Below are positions 16,013-26,957 of a DNA stretch of 40,485 nucleotides, piece by piece. Location: contig CAIMWA010000205.1 of assembly GCA_903845045.1 (NCBI GenBank), positions 1 to 40,485 on the forward strand, written 5' to 3'. How positions within the stretch are numbered: position 1 is the first letter of the stretch; each line of letters begins with the position of its first letter. This stretch comes from an uncultured delta proteobacterium. Lineage in GTDB: Bacteria > Myxococcota_A > Polyangia > Polyangiales > Ga0077539. Both the position numbers and the translations under genes were made by a program. Under the pieces are notes generated by a model. That model saw nothing but the letters and a program-made list of their open reading frames with translations, made no database searches and was not told where the DNA came from.

Positions 16013-16845
16013 GCGAGCCTCCGCAGCACCGCCTGGAGCAGCGCCACGAAGCGCCCGCGCGCCAGTCCCGCGGTCTCTTCGACCTCGGCGTGCGACAGCG
16101 GGCTCGACGACACCCCCGCGGCGAGGTTCGTCACGCACGACAGCCCGAGCACCCGCGCGCCCATGTGCCGCGCTGCGATGACCTCGGGGACGGTGCTCAT
16201 GCCCACGAGATCGGCGCCCATGGCGCGCAGCATGCGAATCTCCGCCGGGGTCTCGTAGCTCGGACCGAGGAGCCCGGCGTACACGCCCGCGCGCAAGGTC
16301 TGCCCGAGCGAAGCCGCGCACTCCAGCGCGACGGTGCGCAGCGCCGGGTCGTACGCGTCCGTCATGTCGGGAAACCGTGGGCCGAGCGCGGCCTGGTTGG
16401 GCCCCGCGAGCGGCGAGCGCGCCGTGAGGTTCAGGTGGTCCGTCAGCAGCGCGAGGTCGCCGGGCGCGAGACCGGGGGCGATGCCACCCGCCGCGTTGGT
16501 GACCATCAGCGTGCGAGCCCCGGCGCGGAGCAGCGCGCGGACGTTGAAGACCACGTCGTCGATGGGGTGACCCTCGTAGAGGTGGATGCGTCCGGACAGC
16601 GCGGCGACCACCGGCGAGGCCCCGCCCGCGACCTTGCCGATGACGAGGCGACCCGCGTGGCCCGGCACCGTCACCCGCGCGAAATTCGGAATCTCCTCGT
16701 ACGGGATCGCCGTCGCATCGACGAGCGTCTCGGCGAAGGACCCCAGCCCGGAGCCGAGCACCATGACCACCTGCGGCGTGCGCGGATCCCTGGCGTGGAT
16801 CGCGGCCGCCGTCTCGTCGAGCCTCTCGAGCAACGTGTCGTTCAC
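16009..16845 (-). CDS. Purine nucleoside phosphorylase (PunA/XapA/PNP trimeric type)
   Basis: 278 residues from a GTG (VNDTLLERLDETAAAIHA). Motifs of the trimeric PNP family are present: VMVLGSGLGSF, VPGHAGRLVIG, RIHLYEGHP, MVTNAAGGI, LGPSYETPAEIRMLRAMGAD and SCVTNLAAG (base-binding Asn). It splits purine nucleosides with phosphate to a free base and ribose-1-phosphate. It is coupled to cdd downstream, forming a nucleoside-salvage pair, and is preceded on the same strand by the DUF2723 gene with a 97-base gap. The start rests on the domain boundary; no clear ribosome site is seen. Confidence 0.9.
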   Translation of the reverse strand: MNDTLLERLDETAAAIHARDPRTPQVVMVLGSGLGSFAETLVDATAIPYEEIPNFARVTVPGHAGRLVIGKVAGGASPVVAALSGRIHLYEGHPIDDVVFNVRALLRAGARTLMVTNAAGGIAPGLAPGDLALLTDHLNLTARSPLAGPNQAALGPRFPDMTDAYDPALRTVALECAASLGQTLRAGVYAGLLGPSYETPAEIRMLRAMGADLVGMSTVPEVIAARHMGARVLGLSCVTNLAAGVSSSPLSHAEVEETAGLARGRFVALLQAVLRRLA

Positions 16846-16942
16846 CCGCAGGAGTATCGACGCTCCGCCCGCGCGATGCGAAATGGACGGCGCAGCGTCG
16901 ACCGGCGGAGCCCGCGCCCGGCGCGGGAGCTCCACTGGTGCG

Positions 16943-18844
16943 TCAGGGGTGCCCGACGCCCTGGACGACGAACGGGGTGATGTCCACCGGCCCGTCGCCC
17001 GATCCCTCGAGGGCTTGCGCCAGCCCCACGAGCTCCCGTGCGTCGGGAGCCAGGGTGCGCGCCGTCGCGACCGCCGTGCGGGCCTCGGACCGGGCGCCTC
17101 GGGCCGCGAAGAACAGGGCGTCGTGGTAGGCGCGCCAGAGCACGTACTCCGCGATGCGCGGCTCGCCGTCGGCCCCGGGCGAGAGAGCGAGCGCGGCACG
17201 AAGCGCGTCGACGGACTGACGCTGCGCCGTGGCCGCGGCGTGCACGGCGATCATCGACGTCGGCTCCGTGCGCACCTCGGCGAAGGTCCCGCGCGGCACC
17301 ACCACCGGCACCGCCCAGAGGATGTCGTGCGGGTCGAGCTCGAGGCGCACGGGGCGGCGCGCGGCGAGCTCCATGAGGTCGGGCATGCGGGGCGCTCCGT
17401 GCGAGAGGAAGTCGCGCACCACGGCGACCAGCGAGGCGTCGCGTCCGAGGAGAGCGTTCGTCGTGCCCGGCCACGGCACGAAGGGCGCCGGGACCACGAG
17501 CACGTCGGGCCGCTCGCCCTCGACGAGCTGCGCGTACCGAAGGCGGAACACCGTGTCCGGCGCGTACGCCAGAACCACGGCCCGCGCTGGAAGCGCCGCG
17601 AGGTCCGCCGCGGTCATGACCTCGGGCGCGTCGCCTCGGTCGCCGAGCGTGCTAGCGATGGCCTTCGCGCCCATCGGCACGAAGACCACCGCCGGCGCCA
17701 CCACGAGCACCAGGCGCAACAGCCAGCGGTTCGACGAGGACGGTCCCTCGGGGGCCGCGGGCGCCTCGTCGATGGCCCTCCACGCACGCGCAGTCGCGGC
17801 GACGCCGAGCACTCCGAGCAACACCACGGCGGGCGCGAGATAGCCCGCCGCGTCGGGGTTCCCGGCGACGGAGCCGAGCCAGGCCCGCGCGAGCACCCCC
17901 GCGAGCACCACGACGCCGAGGCGAACGCCCGACGAGACCCTGTTCCGCGCGACGATCACCACCCCCGCGATGCCCGCGAGGAGGCCGAGCGGCGAGAGCG
18001 ACGCTCCAAGCCAGTCGATGACGTCGAGCAGGTGCTCGCGGTAGTCGCCGAGCACGCCGCTGCCGGTGTTCTTCTGGAACGCCCGCGCGGTCACCGTCCA
18101 CACCAGGTCGCCGACGGTGCGCACCCGCACGAGGCTCGCCGCCGCCGAGGCGCGCAGCGGGAGCAGCCCGTACGCCGCGAGCCCTGCCGCACCCATCGCG
18201 GCCCATGCGGCGACGACCCGCGGCAGGTCGCGCACCCGCGACGCACGCCCGCGATCGACGACGGCCATCAGCGCGGCAGGCACCGCGGTGATCGCGATGA
18301 AGTGGTGGTTCGCCCCGCCCAAGGCCACGACGAGCACCGCGAGGCGCGCCCGCGCAGCGGCAGACATCGAAGGCGCCAGCGCGGCGGCGGCGCTTCCGAC
18401 GGCCAGCAGCGCGGCGAGCGCGTACACCTCGGCGCGGGAGGCCTGCCGGAGCACAGCGACGCCGAGGGTCCCGCCGAGCACGTGGCCGAGCGCGAGCCAA
18501 GGCATCCAGCGCGGGGCTCGAGGACCGGCGACGGACCGGGCGAGGGGCAGCGCGAGGCTGAAGGCGAGGCGTCCCACGAGGCCCAACGCGAGGCCGCCGG
18601 CGAGGGCGATGCGCATCGGCACGGGACCGATGGGCAGCATCGAGGCGAGGGCCCCGAAGAGCACGAACAGCGGGTGCCCGGGCGGGTGCGACACGCCGAG
18701 GCCGGCCCCGCACGACGCGAGCTCCGGCGCGTCGTAGAAGCCCATGGAGCCGCCGGCCACGAGCGCCCCGGCGGCCGCGGGCACCGCGAACGCGAGGAGC
18801 GCTGCGACGTCTTCGAACGCGTCGTCGGCGGGCGGGTCGGACAC
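16943..18844 (-). CDS. DUF2723 multi-pass membrane protein
   Basis: 633 residues from a GTG (MSDPPADDAFEDVAALL). The first loop after helix 1 carries FYDAPELASCGAGLGVSHPP followed by GHPLFVLFG, the hallmark of DUF2723 proteins, which have a GT-C-like (protein-O-mannosyltransferase-like) topology. About ten to twelve hydrophobic segments run to residue 410, then a mostly soluble C-terminal part (APEVMTAADLAALPARAVVL onward). A sugar-lipid-dependent glycosyltransferase role is possible but unproven. It lies 98 bases from a divergent small lipoprotein gene. Confidence 0.85.
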   Translation of the reverse strand: MSDPPADDAFEDVAALLAFAVPAAAGALVAGGSMGFYDAPELASCGAGLGVSHPPGHPLFVLFGALASMLPIGPVPMRIALAGGLALGLVGRLAFSLALPLARSVAGPRAPRWMPWLALGHVLGGTLGVAVLRQASRAEVYALAALLAVGSAAAALAPSMSAAARARLAVLVVALGGANHHFIAITAVPAALMAVVDRGRASRVRDLPRVVAAWAAMGAAGLAAYGLLPLRASAAASLVRVRTVGDLVWTVTARAFQKNTGSGVLGDYREHLLDVIDWLGASLSPLGLLAGIAGVVIVARNRVSSGVRLGVVVLAGVLARAWLGSVAGNPDAAGYLAPAVVLLGVLGVAATARAWRAIDEAPAAPEGPSSSNRWLLRLVLVVAPAVVFVPMGAKAIASTLGDRGDAPEVMTAADLAALPARAVVLAYAPDTVFRLRYAQLVEGERPDVLVVPAPFVPWPGTTNALLGRDASLVAVVRDFLSHGAPRMPDLMELAARRPVRLELDPHDILWAVPVVVPRGTFAEVRTEPTSMIAVHAAATAQRQSVDALRAALALSPGADGEPRIAEYVLWRAYHDALFFAARGARSEARTAVATARTLAPDARELVGLAQALEGSGDGPVDITPFVVQGVGHP

Positions 18845-18942
18845 GGTGGAGCGGCGGGGCGCGGCGGTTGTACCGTGAGAAGGGCTTCCGTGGCGACGCG
18901 ACGACGGGCATCATCCGCGCACCTCTTTCGGAGATTGTTGCG

Positions 18943-19491
18943 ATGCGTGCACCCACGACGATGCTGACCTTGGGCCTCCTGACGGCCGCCTGCGCCTCGA
19001 CGCAGACGCACCCGAACTATCGCTACGCCGCCAACGACCCGGCGACGCTCGTGGCCGTCGACGTGCGCCCCGGTGCCATGCCGTCCGGCGAGTCGTTCAG
19101 CGGGAGCTTCCACTCGGAGCAGATCGGCGACGTGTTCCTCGAGCAGACCGGCGACCTCGTCGTGGGGCAGTACGCGTACAACCGCGCTTCGTGCCGCGCG
19201 ACGGGCCACATCGAGGGCCGCGTCGAGGGCAACCTCATGCACTTCTCGTGGACCGAGAGCCAGCGTCTCTGCGGGCGCATCGCTCCGATGACGGGCCACG
19301 GCTACATGCTGTTCTGGATCGACAGCGCGCAGAACGGGCGCGCGAACGGCGAGTGGGGCTTCGCCGAGAACGAGGGCGGCGGCGGACCGTGGTCGCTGTT
19401 CCGCGATCGGGTGCGGCGTCAGCCCACGCCCGAAGAGGGCGGCACCCGCGGCGACAACCCGTTCTCCGCCGACGGCAACGCCGGACGCTAG
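18943..19491 (+). CDS. Small lipoprotein with a beta-rich, Trp/Gly-patterned domain
   Basis: 182 residues starting MRAPTTMLTLGLLTAAC, a lipoprotein signal with lipobox LTAAC. A GGAG ribosome site about nine bases upstream supports this ATG. The mature part shows alternating Gly-rich beta strands (SGSFHSEQIGDVFLEQTGD, HIEGRVEGNLMHFSWTESQ, GEWGFAENEGGGGPWSLF), a pattern seen in small secreted sensor-like domains of myxobacteria but not assigned to a named family here. Two mature Cys (in RASCRAT and RLCGRI) could form a disulfide. The stop overlaps the convergent phosphatase stop by four bases. Confidence 0.8.
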   Translation: MRAPTTMLTLGLLTAACASTQTHPNYRYAANDPATLVAVDVRPGAMPSGESFSGSFHSEQIGDVFLEQTGDLVVGQYAYNRASCRATGHIEGRVEGNLMHFSWTESQRLCGRIAPMTGHGYMLFWIDSAQNGRANGEWGFAENEGGGGPWSLFRDRVRRQPTPEEGGTRGDNPFSADGNAGR

Positions 19492-20435
19492 GGCTTCGAG
19501 CGACGCTTGCGCGCGCCGCGCCGGGGCTTCTCGAGCGGCGCGGGCGGCAGCGTCGGTCGCGTGCCCATGGCCTCGCGCGCCGTCGCCTCGGCGAACTCCG
19601 GGATCACCACCTGGCGGGTCTCCTCGAGCGTCGCGCGCGGTGGACGGGGCGGTGAGACGTAGTCGCCGTCGACGACGTGGATCACCACGGCGGTGATGTT
19701 GTCCTCGCCGCCGTGGTCGTTCGCGAGGGCGATGAGCGCCCGGCAAGCCACGTCCGGCTCGCCGTGCGCGCGCACCGTCGCGAAGATCTCCTCGTCGGTG
19801 ATCATCCCCGAGAGGCCGTCGGAGCACAGGACGAACGTGTCGCCGGCGCGGGCCTCGTCGGCGAGTAGATCGACGAGAACGATGTCGTTCATGCCGAGCG
19901 CGCGCGTGATGACGTTCCGCGGGAGCTCGTCGCGCTGCGCCGCGGGAAGGTCGGGCATGGTCCGCAGGTACTCGTTCAGCAGCGAGTGGTCCTGCGTGAG
20001 CTGGGCGATCGCTCCGTCGCGGATGCGGTAGCACCGGCTGTCGCCAACGTGGCCGACGAACACGCGGCCCAGGGGCTCGGCGACGAGCAGGCCCACGATG
20101 GTCGTGCCCATGCCGCGGTGGGCGTCCGCGCGGGAGCCCTCTTCGTAGATCGAGCGGTTCGCCACCTTGATGCTGGTGACGAGCCGGTTCTCCTCGATCG
20201 ACAGCGACGGGTCGTAGTGGAACGGCCAGGTGGCGTCCTCGCGGGTCGTGCTGTCGAAGAACGCCGTCACCGCGGTCGTCGCGAGCCGCGACGCGACCTC
20301 GCCGGCGCGGTGCCCGCCCATGCCGTCGGCCACGAGATAGAGCCCGTGCCCCTCGAGCAGCGCGAAGCTGTCCTCGTTGTGCTCACGCAAGAGGCCGACG
20401 TCCGTCCGACCTGCCGCCACGACACGCAACACCAC
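19488..20435 (-). CDS. PP2C-type Ser/Thr protein phosphatase
   Basis: 315 residues from a GTG. All PP2C metal-binding motifs are present in order: DVGLLREHNEDSF, YLVADGMGGHRAGEVAS, RGMGTTIVGLLV, GHVGDSRCYRI, TQDHSLLNEYL, LCSDGLSGMI and GEDNITAVVIHV. After residue 245 a basic, Pro-rich tail follows (APLEKPRRGARKRRSKP). It is predicted to be cytosolic and active. PP2C enzymes remove phosphate from Ser/Thr and typically oppose Hanks-type kinases such as the one at 10391-11761; that link is inference. A second PP2C lies 0.7 kb away in divergent orientation. Confidence 0.92.
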   Translation of the reverse strand: MVLRVVAAGRTDVGLLREHNEDSFALLEGHGLYLVADGMGGHRAGEVASRLATTAVTAFFDSTTREDATWPFHYDPSLSIEENRLVTSIKVANRSIYEEGSRADAHRGMGTTIVGLLVAEPLGRVFVGHVGDSRCYRIRDGAIAQLTQDHSLLNEYLRTMPDLPAAQRDELPRNVITRALGMNDIVLVDLLADEARAGDTFVLCSDGLSGMITDEEIFATVRAHGEPDVACRALIALANDHGGEDNITAVVIHVVDGDYVSPPRPPRATLEETRQVVIPEFAEATAREAMGTRPTLPPAPLEKPRRGARKRRSKP

Positions 20436-20515
20436 GGCAATTGCCGCAGCGTTTCACCCCCGACGGCGCGGTGTCAAGGCGCTCCCGTCGCTCGGACGTA
20501 CTACCTTCGACGGCG

Positions 20516-21100
20516 ATGCTCCGCTGGACGGTCCCGTTCATCGCCGTGTGGTCGGGGTCGTGTACGCGCGCGCCTTCGGAGCCGTCGCGTCCCATGGCCC
20601 CGAGCGGCGTCGCGCGGCCGGACGCGGGGGCCGCCGTCGACCTGGCCGTCGCGGCCGAGCGTCTTCGGGAGCGATCCGACGCCTCGGTGCGCGACGTGAC
20701 CGCCGTCGGCGACGCGCCTCGCGGGACGCTCCTCGTGCGCTACGCCGCGGGCAGCGTCGTGGCCACGGCCTTCGTCGATGCGCTCGGCGCGTGGTCCGGG
20801 GTGACCGGCGCCGAGCGTGCGCTCGCGGCGTGGCGGGCCGATGGCGCCTCGCCGGACGCGGTGACCGCGGCGCGTACGATTTCCCTCCTGGTCTGTCCGA
20901 CGTGCCAGCCGCCCGGCGAGGCGACGGGGGCGCTCCCGGTCGCTCCGTCGCTGCAGCCGCACCGCGCCGGCGGGCGAATCTTGACCTACGCCTACGTCAT
21001 CCCCGACGGGCGTCCTGGCGCGGGGGTTCACGTGGCCCGCTGGCGTTGGACCGACTCCGACGTGCTCGTCGACGAGGTGCCGCACGCCGAACGCCGTTGA
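20516..21100 (+). CDS. Secreted or lipid-anchored protein of unknown function
   Basis: 194 residues from MLRWTVPFIAVWSGSC, a short signal sequence with Cys16 as possible lipid anchor (WSGSC, a weak lipobox). The rest has a mixed alpha/beta look (LLVRYAAGSVVATAFVDALG, ILTYAYVIPDGRPGAGVHVA) and a CPTCQPP motif that could form a disulfide or bind metal. No family is recognised. It lies between the two PP2C genes and is followed 33 bases later by the second, so cotranscription with that gene is likely. Confidence 0.7.
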   Translation: MLRWTVPFIAVWSGSCTRAPSEPSRPMAPSGVARPDAGAAVDLAVAAERLRERSDASVRDVTAVGDAPRGTLLVRYAAGSVVATAFVDALGAWSGVTGAERALAAWRADGASPDAVTAARTISLLVCPTCQPPGEATGALPVAPSLQPHRAGGRILTYAYVIPDGRPGAGVHVARWRWTDSDVLVDEVPHAERR

Positions 21101-21133
21101 CCTGCCGCGCCGCGCGGTGTGAACAATGGGCGG

Positions 21134-21916
21134 ATGTCCGAACGCCTTCAGGTGGAGTACGCGGCGCTCACGGACGTGGGGCGCAAGCGCACGCACAACG
21201 AGGACTCGTTCAAGGTCGCGCCGGACGAGGGCCTCTACCTCGTCGCCGACGGCATGGGCGGGCACAACGCCGGCGAGGTGGCGAGCGCCATGGCCGTCGA
21301 CGTCGTCAGCCAGTTCTTCGCCGACGCGCGCGACGAGCCGGTGGTCAGTTGGCCGTACAAGCAGGCGCGGGGCGAGCGCTTCGACGCCGACACCCTCGGC
21401 ATCGCGGTGCAGTACGCGAACCTCCGGATCTACGAGTCGTCGCGCGAGAGCGCGGACCGCCGCGGCATGGGCACGACGCTGGTGGGAGCCCTCGTTCGCC
21501 AAGGCGCCGCGTGGGTCGCGCACGTCGGCGACTCGCGCGGGTACATGGTGCGCGCCACTGGAGCCATCGAGCCGCTCACCATCGACCACTCGCTGCTCGA
21601 GGAGTATCGCCGCACGCGGCCGGACCTCACCGACGAGCAGCTCAAGAAGTTCCCGTACAAGAACGTCATCACCCGCGCGCTCGGCATGAAGCCCGACGTC
21701 GCCGTCGAGATGCACCGCCACGAGCTTCACGCCGGCGACACGCTGCTGCTCTGCTGCGATGGGCTCACCGGCATGGTCCCCGATCGCCGCATCGCGCAGA
21801 TCGTGCGGGACCACGAGTCGCTCACCGATGCCGCGGCGGCCCTCGTCGACGCGGCCAACGCCGCCGGCGGCGTCGACAACATCACCGTGATCCTGGTGCG
21901 CGCCGTTCCTGCGTGA
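21134..21916 (+). CDS. PP2C-type Ser/Thr protein phosphatase (second copy)
   Basis: 260 residues from ATG (MSERLQVEYAALTDVG); a GGGCGG stretch sits just upstream. An in-frame start five codons earlier is possible. Motifs are complete: DVGRKRTHNEDSF, YLVADGMGGHNAGEVAS, RGMGTTLVGALV, AHVGDSRGYMV, TIDHSLLEEYRRT, LCCDGLTGMV and GVDNITVILV. It is close in sequence and order to the phosphatase at 19488-20435, sharing PDL...NVITRALGM, so the two look like an old duplication. It lacks the basic tail of its neighbour. Predicted cytosolic. Confidence 0.92.
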   Translation: MSERLQVEYAALTDVGRKRTHNEDSFKVAPDEGLYLVADGMGGHNAGEVASAMAVDVVSQFFADARDEPVVSWPYKQARGERFDADTLGIAVQYANLRIYESSRESADRRGMGTTLVGALVRQGAAWVAHVGDSRGYMVRATGAIEPLTIDHSLLEEYRRTRPDLTDEQLKKFPYKNVITRALGMKPDVAVEMHRHELHAGDTLLLCCDGLTGMVPDRRIAQIVRDHESLTDAAAALVDAANAAGGVDNITVILVRAVPA

Positions 21917-21953
21917 ACGCTGCGACTGGGGTCGCGCATCCAACACGGACACC

Positions 21954-24900
21954 ATGGCAGCCACGCACGGTCGATCGGGCGCATTGTTCCTGACCCTCGT
22001 CGCGGCGACCAGCGGCGCGCGCGCGCACGACTGGCCTTGCGCGCGCCACGACCCGCAGCGCACCGGCGCCGTCGAGGGACCGGTGCGCCTTCCGCAGCCG
22101 ACGGTGCGATGGCGGCACTACCTCGGAGGACAGCTCCGCGACGACCAGTGGCTCACCGGCGACGTCGACGGAGACCACGTCGTCGACGTGGTGTTCGTGG
22201 CGAGCGGCAAGGTGATCTGCAAGCACGCCGACGACGAGCTCGTGTGGGAGAGCGACCTCGTGGCGGCTCAGTCCCTCGTCGCCGAGACGGACCTCGACCA
22301 GGACGGTCATCGCGAGGTCGTGGTCATCGCCGACCTCGGCGACGCCATGGTGCTCGACGGCCGCACGGGACGCGTGCTCTGGGAGGTCCCGCAGGGCCTG
22401 CGCGGGTTCACGGCGACGGTGCGCCTCGGCGACCTCGACGGCGATCAGCACGACGACCTCTACGTCGGCGAGTGCGTGCAATCGAGCGTCGGCGCGGCGG
22501 CCTTCACCTTCCGCGACGGCTTCGCCGCCGTACGACAGCTCTGGACCGTCGCCGCCGACCCGAACCGCTGCGGCGATCGCAACGACCTCATCGTGGACCT
22601 CGACGGCGACGGCGCGAACGAGGTGCTGATGGCGCAGGGCGACACCCAGATGGCGGTGCTCGACGGACGCAACGGCGTTCGGCGTTGGACCGTGCCGGCG
22701 CCGCCGTCGGGGTCGTTCCTTCAGACGTCGGTGCCCGTGGTGGCGAACGTCGATCGAACGCCGCGGCCCGAGCTCGTGGTGCTGTCGAGCAACGCGCGTC
22801 CGGGGGCGGCGGGCGTCGGGGCGCGGCGCATCGCCGTGTACGACCTGCCGACGGCGCCGTCGACGACGGCCACGCTGCGCTGGGAGGCTGCGGCGTCGAT
22901 GCCCGACGGGAGCACCGTGACGCTCCCGCAGGGCGGCGTGGTGGACCTCGACGGCGACGGAACGTTCGAGCTCGTCTCGAGCCGCTACGACGGCATGACG
23001 CGGCAGTGGGAGTCCACGGTGCGCGACGCGGCGATGGGCACCGTCCGGGCGACGCGTGCGGGCTACGAATTGCTGGGCGTGGTGCCGGGACCGGCGGCCG
23101 CAGGGAGCCGCCCGACGATGGTTGGCGTCCTCGACGACCAGTCGGCGGTCGCGATGACCTTCGCCGCCGGCACGCTCACCGATCAATGGACGCTCCCGCA
23201 GCGTCGTCCCGCGATGACCCGCGATGCGGCCGTCGCGGCCCGCTCGGCGCTCTCGATGCGCCCCTTCGCGATGCAGCTCGACGACGACGCGTCGCCGGAG
23301 CTGTTGCTGGTCGCCTTCGATCCCACCGTCGCGCCCGAGGACCGCACCGTCACCGAGCTCCTCGGCTACGATTTCGACGGCACGGCACCGCGCCAGCTCG
23401 GCGTGCTCGACGCCACCGACGGCGCGACGATGCTCACTTTCCAGCCGGCGGACGGGCTCTCGCGACCGTATGCGCAGCCCGTCGTCGTGACGAGCGACGG
23501 CTACCTGCTCTCCCTCGACCGCGCGCTGATGTCGACGAACCGTCTCGTCGGCGCCGAGTTCACCGTTCCAGGGATGCGCGTAGGTGGGTTCTGGGGCGGT
23601 CCGACGCGCAGCGCGCCGACGCCGATCATCGGCTCGTTGCCCGGCGCGACGGGCTCCGAGCGAGCGGTGCTCGTGCGCGACTCGAGGCCCGCGCTGCTTC
23701 GTCTCGACGCGCGCGTGGCGTCGCTGGCGAGCCCTGCGGTGGTGCGCTGGCAGCGTCCCCGCGCCGCGTGGCCGCTCATCACCGACCTCGACGGCGACGG
23801 CGCCAACGACCTCGCGGCCCTCGACGGGCGCGCGCTGGTCTCGATCGATCCCGTGCAAGGGCAGACGCCGCGGTGGTACGTGCCCGAGGCCGCCGGCCCC
23901 CGCGGCTCCTACGCCGCCGACGACCTGCTACCGCTGCATCGGGCGGGAGAGACCGGCGCCGACATCGTCGTCATGCGCGTCGACCCCGGCGCGACGGTGC
24001 ACCCCTCGGCGTTCCGCGGCCGCGACGGCATGCTCCGCTGGAACGGCTTCCAGCGCGTATTCCACTCGGGCTTCGGCTCCTACGGGATCATGGACTCCGA
24101 CGGCGACGGCACCGACGACGTCATCGCCGCGGTCAACGCGATGCTCTCCATCCGGGGCACCGACGGCATGCCCGGGCCCGACGGTTACGGGGTTCCGTAT
24201 GCCTCGCCGATCATCGCGCCGTGGACCGGGAGCGCCCCGCAGGTGTTCGCCCAGGCGAGCACTCACGACGGGCTCCTCGACGCGTCGTTGCACCTCCAAG
24301 GGCAGCTTTCGGAGGTCCCCTTCGCGACGTCGGCTGGGGCCCTCGTGCGTTGCAACGGCGCGCCCGCCCTCGTCGTGAACCCTCAGGGGAGCGCCGAGCT
24401 GCGCGTCATCCGCCCGCAGGACCTCCCGTTGACCGGCCCGTCCCCGGCGTCTGCGACCGTTGCCCGCGCGGTCCTCGCCGGCGGCCAGGCGTACGCGACG
24501 GCCGCGATGGTCCCTGCTGCGTCGCGCGCCGGCACGTTGAGCAACGCCACGTCGGTGCTCGATTGGGACGGCCGCGGCCGTGGCGCCGTGCTCGTCGGCG
24601 GCACCGACGGCTGGCTCTACGCCCTCGATGCGTGCGCGCTCACGCTGCTGTGGTCCAAGGACTTCCGCTACCCGGTGGGCGAGCCGGTAGTGGGCGACAC
24701 CGACGGCGACGGCACCGACGACGTGCTCGTCATCGCCGGCGACGGCTACCTCTACGCGCTCGGCGCTCGCACCCTCGACGCGGTGACGTCCGTGCACGAC
24801 GTCGACCCGCGCGACGCCGCCGCCACCGCGGACCTCGACGAGGTCGAGACCTTCGACACCGTCGCTGCCTGGTGGCAGCCGAGCGCGTCGGCGACGCACT

Positions 24901-25550
24901 ACCAGGTCCGCGTGATGACCGAGTCGGGCACCGCGCTCCAATTCCCCGAGTACGTCGACGTCGCGACCAACCGCGCGACGGTGCGATCGCTCCCGCTGCG
25001 CCTCGGCGGGCACTACCGCGTCGGCGTCGTCGCGCTCAGCGCGAGCGGGTCCAGCGACGAGGCGCAGTCCAACGGCTTCACCGTCGTCGATCGGTCGCCG
25101 CCGGCCATCGTGGTGACCGCGAACCCCCAGACCATCGCGCCGCCCGCGCAGACGTCGAACCTCGAGGTCGACTTCAGCGACCTCACGGGCCTCGCCACGA
25201 CGCACGCCGAGCTCGTCGACGCCGACGGCAACGTGGTGCGCGTTCTCGACGACACGTCGCTCCGCACCGTGCTCCCGACGCGCACCGTGCGCTACGCCTT
25301 CGACGGCGTGGCTCCCGACGGCCGCGCGTACCTCGCGCCCGGCGTGTACACGATCCGCGCGCACGCCACCGACGTCGGCGGTCACTCCGTCGACGCGAGC
25401 GGCACCGTCACGCTTCTCGCGCCCACCAACGGTGTCGGCACCCGCGGCGGCAGCGGCAGCGGCTGCACCTGCGATGCTCCGGGAGCTCCCGCGGGCAGCA
25501 CCCAGGCGTGGATCGCGCTGCTCGCGGTGCTCGGGCTCCGGCCCGGCCGG

Positions 25551-25580
<30 letters not shown>
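21954..25580 (+). CDS. Large secreted FG-GAP/VCBS-like repeat protein with MYXO-CTERM-like tail
   Basis: 1208 residues with an N-terminal signal peptide (LFLTLVAATSGARA). At least eight Asp-rich repeats of the D-x-D-G-D type (DVDGDHVVDVV, DLDGDQHDDLY, DLDGDGANEVL, DLDGDGTFELV, DLDGDGANDLA, DSDGDGTDDVI, DTDGDGTDDVL) mark beta-propeller blades that bind calcium. PQQ-like strands (GRTGRVLWEVPQ, GTDGWLYALDACALTLLW) are mixed in. A fibronectin-III-like part spans about residues 960-1050. The C-terminus has a Gly/Ser spacer, GCTCD (C1171, C1173), a hydrophobic helix WIALLAVLGL and Arg-rich end RSRRR: the layout of a MYXO-CTERM sorting tail. It is probably exposed on the cell surface. The last 30 bases overlap the convergent acyltransferase. 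Confidence 0.88.
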
Positions 25581-26402
<822 letters not shown>

Positions 26403-26489
26403 GCGCGGCAGCTATGCACTGGCCCGGAGCGCCGTTCAAGCGCGGCGGTGGGTCTTCCGCGGGGCCTCGCGCCGTGGCACAAGGCACCC

Positions 26490-26957
26490 GTGCGCAATCT
26501 CGTCCTGGTGCCCGCGTTCGTGCTCGCCTATGGCTGCGCTTCGACCGGGACGGTGCAGAACTTCACCCTCGAGTCGTCGGCGCCGGACCTCACGCCGTTG
26601 CCCAACGGCGCCATGCAGACCGCGCAGCCCCTCGTGCCCGGCGAGGAGATCACCGGCAGCCTCGGCTGCGGTCAGGTCGCGTGGTACCGCGTCGGCGCCA
26701 CGAGCACCCGGCCGGTCACCATCCGCATCTTGGGGCAGGCCCAGGAGAACGCTCTCGGCGCGACGGCGACGCTCACCGTTCACGCCGGCGAGGGGACGCC
26801 GCTCGGCCAGCTCCTGATCCCGGTGTTCGCGCGCGCACCGAACTGGGACCCGCGGGAGCAGCCCTTCGCACCGCCGGCCCCCGGGGTCTACTTCGCGAGC
26901 GTCCGGCTCGATCCCAACGGCTGCCAGCGCGTCGCGTTCCGCCTCGCCCTGCAGTGA
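26490..26957 (+). CDS. Small lipoprotein of unknown function
   Basis: 155 residues from a GTG start giving VRNLVLVPAFVLAYGC, a lipoprotein signal with lipobox LAYGC. The mature part is beta-rich: VPGEEITGSLGCGQVAWYRV, RPVTIRILGQA, ATLTVHAGEGTPLG and PGVYFASVRLDPNGCQRVAF. The shape suggests a small beta-sandwich with a possible disulfide between the Cys in LGCGQ and NGCQR. No named family is recognised. The stop overlaps the GTG of the next gene (GTGA), so the two are translationally coupled. Confidence 0.78.
   Translation: MRNLVLVPAFVLAYGCASTGTVQNFTLESSAPDLTPLPNGAMQTAQPLVPGEEITGSLGCGQVAWYRVGATSTRPVTIRILGQAQENALGATATLTVHAGEGTPLGQLLIPVFARAPNWDPREQPFAPPAPGVYFASVRLDPNGCQRVAFRLALQ

Noticed and set aside
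23928..25385. Minus-strand open frame opposite the FG-GAP gene
   Set aside because: Composition is a mirror of the plus-strand Asp-rich repeats; no motif or start signal.
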